From Unio delphinus (Eukaryota; Mollusca; Bivalvia; Unionida; Unionidae), in contig JAQISU010000179.1 of assembly GCA_029339505.1 (NCBI GenBank), positions 13,200,501 through 13,264,500 on the forward strand: 64,000 nucleotides of DNA, in the 5' to 3' direction. Of this stretch, positions 25,764 to 34,699 are shown piece after piece (position 1 is the first letter of the stretch; each line of letters opens with the position of its first letter). The notes below the pieces were generated by a model. The model had not been told where the DNA came from and did not search any database. It worked only from the letters and a program-made list of their open reading frames with translations. Both the position numbers and the translations under genes were made by a program.

Positions 25764-25789
25764 TCAGCACCAATACCGTGTTTTAGCCG
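25764..25789 (-). repeat. Right TIR, 26 bp
   Basis: Reverse complement of 21858-21883 with no mismatch. Followed by TCT at 25790-25792, the right-hand TSD. Confidence 0.9.
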
Positions 25790-25792
25790 TCT

Positions 25793-25871
25793 CTCCTGCA
25801 AATAGATGCGTCGGTGTTAATATAATCATGTCAGAATTTTTCCGAAAAAAATCAATATCTCTAGTTGTCAT
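25793..25871 (-). pseudogene. Virus-like gene Z, copy 1, 5' part
   Basis: ATG at 25871 on the minus strand opens a frame (MTTRDIDFFRK..., THLFAGE) that runs into the transposon. The THLFAGE segment corresponds to THRLARQ in the uninterrupted copy at 48.7 kb. The start codon lies only a few bases beyond the stop of the polymerase remnant, a compact viral-style arrangement. Confidence 0.65.
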
Positions 25872-25874
25872 ACC

Positions 25875-27975
25875 TCATCCTCCTGCGCTGTTTAAGTAAA
25901 CGGTGTTATTTCTGATTATTGGATCGTCTGGTGATGATGATATTTCTATTATTGTATCTCCGCGGCAATTTTTATTGATGGGAACATCAGCCGATTCACA
26001 GTGTTCATCTAATGTTTCTTGTTTTGTTCTCCACGATACCCATTCGTTCAGTATTGTAGTAGATTCCTCGACGATTTTCTTGTATTCAATATTAAAGTAA
26101 AATGAGTCCGTTGCGACCCTAACCACTATGTTAGTAAATATGTTTATCATCGATAATACATTTAGCGAAGCATAAGCGAGCATCGATGATCTTAAATGAG
26201 CGTATTGTGGTGATTCACCTTCAAAATATTTAATGATTGGTCATATTTCTTCACTGTTGGTGAAATAAGCAGTTTTCCGCGATGTAAATACCTTGTTTCT
26301 CGTTGTTCTGCGATTATAAAATCTATTTCCTGGTCATCTAAAATTTATTGCGTACAACGTCGTTTATTATTAAATGATCTACCTTAAGAAAATGTACCAA
26401 TTATTTTCATTCCGAGATGTTTTGCAGCTTTTTCCTCGAAGTGATTCATATCCCAATCCAGAACCTTTAGGTGTCGGTAAGCAAACCGCGGTCTGCGCCC
26501 GATATAATATAGTCGTCTCGGAGACAATCAAGATGCTAAAATGGAGCATAAAACGTAGTAGAACTATCGGAGCTCATTTCTCCGTTGAAAAATGTTTACC
26601 AAACCAAGAGTAACATATCGGATGAAGATTGTCAGCGTGATTAAACAATACCACGCGAGCAAATCCTGTTAAATCAAAATCAGGTAAAGGTCCGTTTACG
26701 GCGACTCTTGTCATTTCATGTGTAGGATGACCGAACCGTTTAAAATATTCTCTACATTCACCGCGTCCAAGAAAACGACCTGGGTAAGATGCGATCATGT
26801 CAACGGAAACAACATTCTTGTGATCGTATTTAGTATTCCACAATATATCATGGCCGTATACCACACAACTCGATTTTACGTCATCGAGAAAATCATATCT
26901 ATTCGGTTCGCATGAACTCTTTTTCCTGGCAAAATGGGATGCGACGGATGACACGGTAAAACAATTACAGGTAATTTCTTCTGCGTCACTTGAGTATCTG
27001 ATTACGAGATTATTCATATATGTTTGACGTTCTTCTCTTCGATATAATTCTCCGCTGGACCTTAAAAATTGATCGTATCCTTCATTTTCGTAGCTTTTAA
27101 ATAGCCATACTGATACTAGGTCTGTTTTACTTATTTCATGGATATAAACAAATATATCTCCCGAATAATATTTTACTGTTTGATCTCGTTTAAATGCTAG
27201 CAGAGAACTACTCCACGCTTGCCAATTATGATCGATGATTTAAATCGGAGCTCAGGTGTTATTTGATATTTCTCTGTATATAGAACTTTCCCGGTGACAG
27301 TTTTTACTGTTAGTGGAAATCTTAATAATTTTTCTAATTCGGCAACATCACTTATTGAAGTTCCTGTGTCTTTAACCGATTCTACCCATTTATTTATCTT
27401 GGATTGTATTAGCAGGGTTAAATCGTTTCCTCGTTTCACATTGTTGAAATGCTCGACAACGCGTTCAATATAGTATCGATGAAACTCTCATCGGTGGGAG
27501 TTTATTGATATCCAGTGGATTTATCAAAAAGATTCCATACGTCGATACGGCTACCGGATATGCTTGATTGTAATGTACGCTGTCGAAACCAGTTAATGCT
27601 CCCGGTTTGATTTTATTGTTGATGAGCACCGGTTTTCCTTTTGTTGTCATTACACGTTCGCGTTTATTATAAACCTTCCAATGTCGTCTTGAAATTCTGC
27701 TGAATTTTACCAGCATATAATATTGTTCATTAACATTTTCTATCTTTGATAATACTTTCAGCGGCTCGCGAATCTGTCATGGTATAATTATCTCAGGGTG
27801 TTCTGTAGGTTGATCATACATAATCAACTCCGTCTACAGGAAATTCATATTTTGCTGGTCTAACACTGTTTTTGATTTTTGATCTCCACACTCGCGGTTT
27901 TATTTTACCATCAAGTTCAAAAACCTTCGCGGGGGGTATGATGGTTACGTCGGTAATGTAAAAAATATTTCCCAT
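25875..27975 (-). pseudogene. Type-B DNA polymerase remnant (protein-primed, Polinton-like), copy 1
   Basis: The minus strand starts at ATG 27975 (MGNIFYITDV) and ends at 25875, about 700 codons in at least four frames with several stops. Segments in order: an N-terminal part (27975-27200), an exonuclease and linker region with WSSSLLAFKRDQ, VYIHEISKTD and YDQFLRSSGEL (27200-27020), a palm motif A region with SVDMIASYPG and YFKRFGHP (near 26800), a motif B neighbourhood SSMLAYASLNVLSM (near 26180), and a motif C position reading VATDSFYF (near 26108). In family-B polymerases motif C normally has D-T-D; here the first Asp is Ala. In viruses of this kind it would copy the viral genome. Decay means it is inactive. 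Confidence 0.75.
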
Positions 27976-28347
27976 ATATGTATTATGCAAGTTATATATT
28001 CAATTAAATATATCAAATATTATCTATATAGTTATGGAGCAAAATTATTGCAAGTGAATATTCAAAAGAAACGCAGGTATATGTTCAAGAAAATGCGTAT
28101 GAGAATACTGTGCTGTTCATAATTATTATTTTAAACGAGGTTCTAAGGGCCTTGTCCGTATCATTAATTGTGGTTATATTATACGAGGCAAAACTCGATG
28201 ATGTTATGATTGTGATGGTAAAAGATTTCGAGAAATTGTTAGGCATTACGCGAAGAAATATAATGTAATATTTTGATGAACAGGACTATAGTACATTCAG
28301 TTATCTAAAAAAAAAACAATTACAAAGTTGTTTGCTTAAGAGAAATA
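27976..28347. other. Spacer between divergent virus-like genes
   Basis: AT-rich intergenic DNA between the minus-strand polymerase and the plus-strand HNH gene. Promoters of both may have lain here, but none is identifiable. Confidence 0.4.
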
Positions 28348-28845
28348 ATGAATCAAATTGAATTCGTTTCTCATCCTGTTTATAACGAATATGAGCCTTC
28401 TCGTTGTGGAATCTTTATGTAATGTCAACGAAAGATAAAAATTGGTTCGATTGATATAAAAGGCTTTATGATAATTACCATCAATGGAAAATATCCTTAT
28501 CGCGCCCATCTATTCATTTATGAGCGTTTTAATAGACCGATCAATAAAGGTTTTGTTATCGATTACATCAATAGAGATCCTCTTGATAATCTTGTAGATA
28601 ACTTCAGAGCTATTACTCAGCGTGAAAATTGCCTTAATTGCCTTAATTTGGCTTCGAAAATTAAATCCCAACAACGACGTCCTGTAATTGCATTCATGGA
28701 TAACTCGATTACATATTTTCCGCTGTATTCCGCTGACAAATATTATCATATTAATCGTAGAGCTGTAAAATATGCTGCAGAGTGTATACATTTAACAGTG
28801 TATTCAATGAAATACAACAAATGCATATATTTTACGTACGCATGA
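28348..28845 (+). pseudogene. HNH homing-type endonuclease, copy 1 (one in-frame stop)
   Basis: ATG at 28348 starts MNQIEFVSHPVYNEYEPS; a single in-frame TAA follows at about codon 25, then the frame stays open to 28845. The HNH_3-type core is clear: YRAHLFIYERFN, KGFVIDYINRDPLDN, FRAITQRENCLN. The usual His of the VIDH-N step is Tyr (VIDYIN), so catalysis is doubtful. The C-terminal part (FPLYSADKYY, INRRAVKYAAE) resembles the DNA-binding repeat of phage-type HNH proteins. A second, more decayed copy is at 49096-49410. Such genes are common selfish passengers in large and mid-sized DNA viruses. Confidence 0.82.
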
Positions 28846-28856
28846 GTATTTGCCGG

Positions 28857-28883
28857 ATATATATATATATATATATATATATA
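28857..28883. repeat. (TA)n microsatellite
   Basis: Short perfect TA run directly after the HNH gene. Confidence 0.9.
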
Positions 28884-29061
28884 GTAATTTAGACCCTTGA
28901 TAAACATATTTGGACGACAGATCACAAGTTAATCAATTTACCTAGACAAATATCTACAATGCTTTGGGGGCACTTGAGAGATATATTAATGATGTAGCAC
29001 CATCTCAATCCTACCATGACAAACAATTTCTTTTAAATACGAGGTTAAATTTCTTAACGCG

Positions 29062-29187
29062 ATGTTTAATTTTTACGAGTACGATGGTTATTTTCAATAT
29101 GAATATGGGATGTGTCGTGCGATAAAGATCGCATTTAGCAACATATACAAGAACCTGTCTGAAAAATACGATCATTTAGACAGATAA
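29062..29187 (+). CDS. Small virus-like ORF (41 aa), unknown
   Basis: ATG at 29062, stop TAA at 29185-29187. The product is rich in aromatic residues (MFNFYEYDGYFQYEYG) and continues CRAIKIAFSNIYKNLSEKYD. It lies in a run of short plus-strand ORFs inside locus 1 and its composition fits them. Function unknown. Confidence 0.35.
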   Translation: MFNFYEYDGYFQYEYGMCRAIKIAFSNIYKNLSEKYDHLDR

Positions 29188-29200
29188 TGTCTTATAGATT

Positions 29201-29380
29201 ATGTACGACGAAAATATTGCCGAGCTGATAATTGAACTTGACCTAATTCAAAATTTGGTCGGTGATAATAAAATATTCGCTAGTGAATTCATCACCGAGG
29301 AATACAATGGCGATAAAACAAAGCAAGATAATGGTATACCATCGGAAAAACACGAGTATAGGATGGGCGCTTGTATTTGA
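29201..29380 (+). CDS. Small virus-like ORF (59 aa), unknown
   Basis: ATG at 29201, TGA at 29378-29380. Acidic N-terminus (MYDENIAELIIELDLIQNLV) predicted helical, then charged. It follows the 29062 ORF by 13 bp. An overlapping frame (29262-29513) carries a helical region IIETIQHLNQIINDFEEF. One of the two frames may be the result of a frameshift in a single longer gene. Confidence 0.35.
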   Translation: MYDENIAELIIELDLIQNLVGDNKIFASEFITEEYNGDKTKQDNGIPSEKHEYRMGACI

Positions 29381-29529
29381 TACATTAAAAAATTTATTTG
29401 TTGGAATTACACAATATTATTATGAGGACCTAAAACAACAGATTATTGAAACAATTCAACATTTAAACCAAATAATAAACGATTTCGAGGAGTTTAATAA
29501 AAAATGTCATTGATACGATGATTGTTTTA

Positions 29530-30005
29530 ATAGCATGGAAGTTCCACCGCTGGATATCGTTTGGGGTATTATGAAAGAGAAATATCTACAGCATGTCTAA
29601 ATCATTTCAAAATAACCGAACAACACTTACCAACATTTGTAATAGCGGCCCTTGCAACCGAACAACTAAAGAAACAACTCAGTGATGTCTATATTTTCCT
29701 ATGATACACGACGCATGGACAAGGTTATCATCATCGTCACCAAATGTTTTCAGACACAATAACGCTTTAGAGCGAACCGGTAGACGTGTTTCACCGGGCA
29801 ACGTTGATATAACCTCGGTGATCTCTGTGAATGTTTCTTGTGATATCGTCGTCGGAAGTTACGGCGCATAAAGGATTATGGAATCAAACTCAGCAGGGAT
29901 ATATTTTATATACCTTTTCTCTTCATGTATCTCCGGGAAGTTTGATCATACAAGTACCGGTTAATCCAAAATATTTAAAATGTAAAAATCATTGGACATT
30001 AAAAA
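29530..30005 (+). pseudogene. Virus-like gene X, copy 1 (plus strand)
   Basis: Plus-strand frames give RRVSPGNVDITSVISVNVSC (near 29788-29850) and, after a frameshift, TQQGYILYTFSLHVSPGSLI (near 29893-29950). They match NISPGTVNITSTIAVNLVC and QAQQGYIL*TFTPYVPNASF on the minus strand at 53690-54170. The overlap is limited to the C-terminal half, since the long open N-terminal part of copy 2 has no clear match here. Beta-strand-rich and possibly a virion protein, but the function is not known. Confidence 0.55.
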
Positions 30006-30419
30006 AATTAAAGTCATCGATCAAAATTCAAACCTGATTGATTTATCTGATGAGCAATTGCAGATTAAACGTTATGTACATCGTTAAGACTTTCAGCGTA
30101 GAGGATTTCCATCGTAATTAAAATTAACACAATAACAATATAATGTACCATGTTCCCGGGATCAGATCTTGGATTATGCTCATTCGTGTATTTCCCGTGA
30201 ACACCTCGGATAAATTTTATCACGAAATCCAAAGACAACATCGAGGATATCATCCAGGACATCGTCGAAGAAAACAAATAGAAACTTTTATTGAAAATCC
30301 CAGAAATTTAAATAATTTCCACAATTAATATCCATGATTATTGTCATGATTATTTTTATTTTCACATCTGCACGATATGTAAAATATTTATCGTCAATAA
30401 CAACTGCATTCCCAAGATT
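30006..30419. other. Virus-derived spacer, nothing nameable
   Basis: Short overlapping frames on both strands (30065-30277 minus, 30143-30328 plus). No copy in loci 2 or 3 was found. Confidence 0.3.
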
Positions 30420-31044
30420 TTATACAAACTCGTAGACAGGTGTATAAATACTCATCTTGGGAAATATATCTAATTTATTTCGATATTCGGGAGGTATTAT
30501 CAAGTTTTTTAAATTTGTTATATAATCAGATTTGAATGGTTCAACTAAACAAGATTTTTCAGGCCATCCTAATATAGCTCTGATCGACGAGTTATATATA
30601 TCCACGGAGTACGCAGGAGAATTTATCTCGATGTAAGTTGACAACGATGGTACATGAACTGTTAACGCGATCTTAGAATCCACTGTTGTGAGAGATTTTA
30701 TCCTGCGTTGAATTTCATCGTTGATATCCTCGATGTCGTAACTTTCCTTGAGGAGATATACAATTTGCCAAACGGGAGTACCGTCCGGTTTATCTTTATT
30801 CGCGAACACAAACGTGTTATTTGGTGGTTTACCGGCGAATGATGCCGACCAGATATTTGACCAGCTGTAATATACTCTTAATTGAGCGAGCGCGATTTCT
30901 ACCTTTTACCTCTTCGGTAATATTAATTGAGCGAGCGCGATTTCTACCTTTTACCTCAGCGGTAATATTAAGAATATCAGTTTGAGGGGTCCAAGTGAAA
31001 AAATACATAGTGTATCGAAGACTTGTTATTGTTTTTTTTTTCAT
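30420..31044 (-). pseudogene. Virion-protein-like gene, copy 1
   Basis: The minus strand reads, in order: NITAEVKGRNRARSI, a frame change, YYSWSNIW, FANKDKPDGTPVW, SYDIEDINDEIQRRI, then SSIRAILGWPEK and a C-terminal part ending at 30420. The same order is found in copy 2 (54250-55075): SWPNIRS, NKNKPDGTPNW, SYQIEQINDEFQRRV, SSIRTVLGWP. From memory this family recurs in invertebrate virus-like loci next to capsid and protease genes; I take it as a structural protein, but the role is not established. Copy 1 has an in-frame 45-bp duplication near its 5' end and at least one frameshift. Confidence 0.5.
30878..30967. repeat. 45-bp in-frame tandem duplication
   Basis: TTAATTGAGCGAGCGCGATT begins at 30878 and 30923. 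Read on the minus strand it repeats a 15-residue block (NIT[A/E]EVKGRNRARSI). The copies differ at two bases. Confidence 0.95.
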
Positions 31045-31059
31045 GAGGGATTTTAAGTT

Positions 31060-31690
31060 TATCGAGTCTATTAACCATATTAACCATATTAGGAAAATCT
31101 TCTTTGATAGCCTCCTGAGTTTGTTTGAATATCGTCGATGGATGTTTTAATATCAGCCAGTTTCATAGAAATATCCGGTGTATAATAATATTTTTACTAA
31201 AATTTCCAAATGTTTTTACATGTTCATCAAATTCATTAGTATGAATAACAATATCGGTTCTTAGTGTATTTGTTTTATCGGTGGTGGTTTTAATAACATC
31301 AACAAGTTTCTTAGAAACCACCGCTGGAATTCCAAAGAAATCATTTACATATTTTTTTAAATTTTCAAAGTTGTTTTGGAGGATTGTATTGCTTTTAATG
31401 CATTCGTCGACAATACATATTCATTGCTCAGCGACGTTCATTTATTATCAACGGTTGATTAAAGAACTTCAGGTTTAATCTCACCTGCTGAGTCAAACAC
31501 CACGATACAATTTTCTTTTGCCATGCTGAGTTTAACTAAAATATCTTTCAGTGAAACATTACTCCTCGCTAATTTACCTTGCTTTTCCTGAAATACAACG
31601 ATTTCATCCGGTAATACGTCTACAAGTGTTTCATATAACGCTTCATTAATAAGTTTCTTTACAACATCGATTGAAGCGCCCTGAGTTCAT
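31060..31690 (-). pseudogene. Tail-fibre-like gene, copy 1 (internally deleted)
   Basis: Minus-strand segments: FQEKQGKLARSNVSLKDI (near 31600-31540), GEIKPEVL (near 31475), STVDNK and SNEYVLSTNALKAI (near 31450-31400), then FFGIPAVVSKKLVDVIKTTT and NTLRTDIVIHTNEFDEHV (31340-31220). The STVDNK block aligns with DTVDNKISTLRGEYYVHV in copy 2. Copy 2's preceding NMNSNKI...YVD block is absent here, consistent with a small deletion. Coiled-coil-like fibre shaft; would bind host cells in a virus. Broken by stops in all frames. Confidence 0.5.
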
Positions 31691-31699
31691 TTTTACTCG

Positions 31700-31965
31700 T
31701 GAGAGAGATCTTCCTCAAATATCTACCGTTATATACATTTAAGATCTCCTTAAAAAGTTATCGCTGGAGCATTCATTTACAATTTTATGAGGCGGTTCGG
31801 TTGATTTTGAGATCGCGTCAAGAACAATAATAACCTTTCCTCCACATATCGCTGGATCAGTCATTGTCTGTGTTGGTAATGTTGAATGCCAAACACTGGT
31901 ATTTAATCCAGATATATATTTTATACATTATCTCGGTGGTGTTAATCACTGTGGTAATCATTATT
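31700..31965 (-). pseudogene. Virus-like gene W, copy 1
   Basis: The minus strand encodes NTSVWHSTLPTQTMTDPAIC, GGKVIIVLDAISKSTEPPHK and IVNE. Copy 2 at 56430-56640 encodes TPVWFSTLPTHKVTDPPIC and AVLRAISNSTNPHHKAVHE at the same spacing. In both loci W lies just upstream (on the minus strand) of the fibre-like gene. Unknown function. Confidence 0.6.
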
Positions 31966-32165
31966 TCCAGCTCGTTTACCCAAAATGAGAACTTCCAATC
32001 GTGCTATATCCCAGAGAATATTATTAGGACAAGGAACAAGACCACTACAGTGAGTTCCAGAGGCTGAAAAACCAGTCCTCCCCCGCGTCGGAGTAGATTC
32101 TTCAATTCTAAAAGATTTTAATTTTTCAGGAATTTCAACAACGTCATCATACGTCGGTAGACGAG
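31940..32165 (-). pseudogene. Virus-like remnant, unidentified
   Basis: An open stretch of about 70 codons without a usable ATG (YDDVVEIPEKLKSFRIEEST, then THCSGLVPCPNNILWDIARL). No counterpart was found in locus 3, where the protease remnant occupies the equivalent place. Identity unknown. Confidence 0.3.
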
Positions 32166-32270
32166 TTTATGAACCATGTTGTTGTTCCATATCTTTTGTT
32201 ATATTCATATAGTCAGGATCTTCACTTGAAATTCTTTGAAGATGATTTTTATTCGATATACACTTTTATA

Positions 32271-32955
32271 CTAAATCTCTCTACTAGTTATGGATTTTTC
32301 ATACCCAAGATTTATAAATATACCCCTAGGAGTAAACTTTTCAAATGCAAAAGCAGATAACTCATTTGTAGTACCTATTGCTTCAATCGACTTAATCGCA
32401 TTATCAGCTAATATTTCTGATAATAAAACTGCTTTAGAAGACTCTTCAACAGGAACAGCAACAACTCCCTTAGATTGAGGTTGAGGTTGCGCAGCAACTA
32501 TACCAGCCAGTAGATCTCGTAGATATTTTTTGCTTGCTTGGTTCGTCTCGCTATTTTTTCAAGCTGGGAAAGAATATATATTTTTACTCTATCATCCCCT
32601 AATATAACTCTTTCAGTAGCCGTAGTAACAGGTTAAATAATTTTTCAGTATCGGTGATAAAATCAACTTGAGATTCTTGTCGCGTTTGTAAATTATTTTT
32701 AACAGAATCTCTCACAGGAAATTTTTTAATCGCGACTAATCGCTCTCGAGTTAATCTAGTTGTTAACGATTCTCCTACCTGATTGTTATATCGATGATTT
32801 AACTAATAGCAGCCAATTAACACGTGGTGATGCACAACGCGATTTGATTTCGAATTTTTCGCATAAAGGAAAGCATTGGATCTCATAAATAAGTTGTTTT
32901 GCAAACTTTCATATACAAATATACATTTTTTGCTGGTAGCAACTATTTTTGTCAT
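32271..32955 (-). pseudogene. Virus-like gene V (about 220 codons, decayed)
   Basis: ATG at 32955 (MTKIVATSKKCIFVYE). A frame change leads to a long charged, helical stretch (ESLTTRLTRERLVAIKKFPV, KNNLQTRQESQVDFITDTEK, VILGDDRVKIYILSQLEKIA), then a Q/P linker (QPQPQ), VAVPVEESSKAVLLSEIL and a C-terminus with FTPRGIFINLGYEKSITS. Stop at 32271-32273. No domain recognised. Position upstream of W and fibre fits a virion or core gene. No second copy seen. Confidence 0.45.
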
Positions 32956-33869
32956 GGTTATCATCAATTTATACAAATCACATCATTCGTGTGCATTTAA
33001 AAGGTAAACAAAATAACATAATTAAGGGCAATAATTTATCAAATCTTATGGTCTTATACTACGATTCATAGTATTAATTACTATTGTTTTTATTATTATT
33101 GCTGCAAGTATTGCAATCCAAAATAAACAATACTGGAAAATACTCAAAATACTCTTTGACAATCAATGTGATCTAAATTTGACGTCACCAACAACACATA
33201 CAATCTACTTGGCACTTTCGCTGTATCTTACGGATTTGAATAAAATTGGAAATTGCAGACAATATTGGGTTACCAGTACCGTCAAACGTCAGTAAACATT
33301 ACAAGTGACCAAAAGTGAATAATTGCTAATAATGTGGGCATGTTGTTCTATGCGAGTTATTGAAAAGTCATTTATATGTGAATAGACAACATTCAGCATT
33401 GTCGTGAAGTTGAACTGTTTAATTTTCTTTTTGTTAGGTTGCTTAATCCAGATGGCTTCATTATTACAACACGGGTAAAAAAAGGATTTAAACGATGGAA
33501 GTTCTTACAGACTGAGATAACAAAAAAAACAGAGAACTGTTGAGAATGGTGGCAGGAGCAAACGGTTGGAGCCTTACAAGAAAGAACGAGATGCACTGGT
33601 GCAACAAATGCGGGAGGATATTTCTGAGCTACAATCGGTTAGAAATTTATATTTTGCGCTTGAAAAGTATAACTTTAATTTAGACCCAATAGATTTTCTT
33701 GAGTGATTTAGAGCCCGTGTTATTTACAATAACCTAGTTGTTATATTTGCAGAAAAAAAAGATCAATGGCAATGTGGTCGCTGGATTAATGAATTTCTCT
33801 TCAAGACAATATTTCAGCCTTTTTGGAAAGAACACTTTTCATTCTCGTGTACAGTTGATATATACATAT
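32956..33869. other. No gene supported; possible exon near 33540-33640
   Basis: A plus frame around 33543-33638 encodes a charged helical piece (RLEPYKKERDALVQQMREDI) followed by GTTAGA, a weak donor-like site. Too short to call. Confidence 0.3.
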
Positions 33870-34614
33870 TGTTACGTGCTTAGGCTAGAATAAACAGTAA
33901 CATAGAAAAAGTGAGAATAACAGGCTTGGAAGAACTTAATAAACAATTTAATGAGCAGAAATATTTTCCAGAAAAGAAAAATAAACTTACGGTTTTAAGA
34001 ATCAAGTACAAAATTAATCCAAAAATAATTCAAAAATTATATCCACTAGAGAAATTACAAAAGTCCTGCTAATAAAATGTACAAATAATTCCAAGTTTGA
34101 ATCCCAGCGAAGTATCCAAGATGGAAGACGATGTCACTTGATGAAGTAGGTAAATAAAAAACTACATCCTCTTGAATCCAAACGAATTGAAGTAATTTCC
34201 AATACAAGGTAACTCAAAACGACGCAACTTAATATTCCAACAACCCAAGTTCTACTAAATAGTTAATATAATTTATATACCTGTTTTTACGTAAACAAGA
34301 AATGGGTCACATCATCTTCTAGAATCTTTTAGAACTAATTTACGTTAAAAAAAAATCACGTACACACCATATGACTCAACTAAAAATAGAAAGATGTTTA
34401 TACAAAGCTTCATAATGTCCTTGGAACCAACCAATCATTTTAAAAGCTTGTTTACAACTCTGAAGTCAGGTCAAAAATGAGGTCAACACCTGGTGTTTAT
34501 TTTGTAAAGTACAGGTCATCTCCCAATGAATAAATCTTAAACTTAAAATGTCAAATTTGTATGTGAGAAACAAACAATAAAAATAAATATTAATGACTTA
34601 TATCAAATATACGT

Positions 34615-34618
<4 letters not shown>
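33870..34618. mobile_element. Solo LTR, family A, copy 1 (749 bp)
   Basis: It starts TGTTACGTGCTTAGGCT and ends TATACGTAACA, so the ends form the inverted repeat TGTTACGT/ACGTAACA with TG...CA termini typical of LTRs. It aligns over its length with 47358-48151, including GGTTTTAAGAATCAA, AATCCCAGCGAAGTATCCAA and GGTCAACACCTGGTGTTTAT. No internal gag-pol is attached. A 5-bp TSD is not readable because the right flank is a (TA)n run. Confidence 0.85.

Positions 34619-34693
<75 letters not shown>
34619..34693. repeat. (TA)n microsatellite
   Basis: About 37 TA units between the solo LTR and the LINE. Confidence 0.97.
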
Positions 34694-34698
<5 letters not shown>

Positions 34699-34699
34699 A

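Larger units (their letters stand above)
21858..25789 (-). mobile_element. DNA transposon, 3932 bp, 26-bp TIRs, unassigned family
   Basis: The ends are a perfect 26-bp inverted repeat starting CGGCTAAAACACGG. The target duplication is TCT. The interior holds a minus-strand gene with a credible splice donor and acceptor (22785-24728) and seven copies of GTTACAGACACTAC. The insertion lies within virus-like gene Z, whose uninterrupted paralogue at 48480-48755 aligns in frame across the junction with no gap, once one TSD is discounted. A 3-bp TSD occurs in CACTA, Harbinger (TWA) and some Academ or Chapaev elements, but the terminus does not read CACTA and the TSD is not TWA. No DDE core was recognised, so it may be a deletion derivative or a type I do not know. 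Confidence 0.75.

Noticed and set aside
21858..25789. The 26-bp inverted repeat as the viral terminal repeat or an inverted viral duplication
   Set aside because: Similarity ends exactly at 26 bp on both sides, flanks are direct TCT, and the uninterrupted gene Z paralogue shows the whole 3.9 kb is an insert.
28468..28791. Minus-strand ORF opposite the HNH gene
   Set aside because: Antisense shadow of a gene with recognisable HNH motifs.
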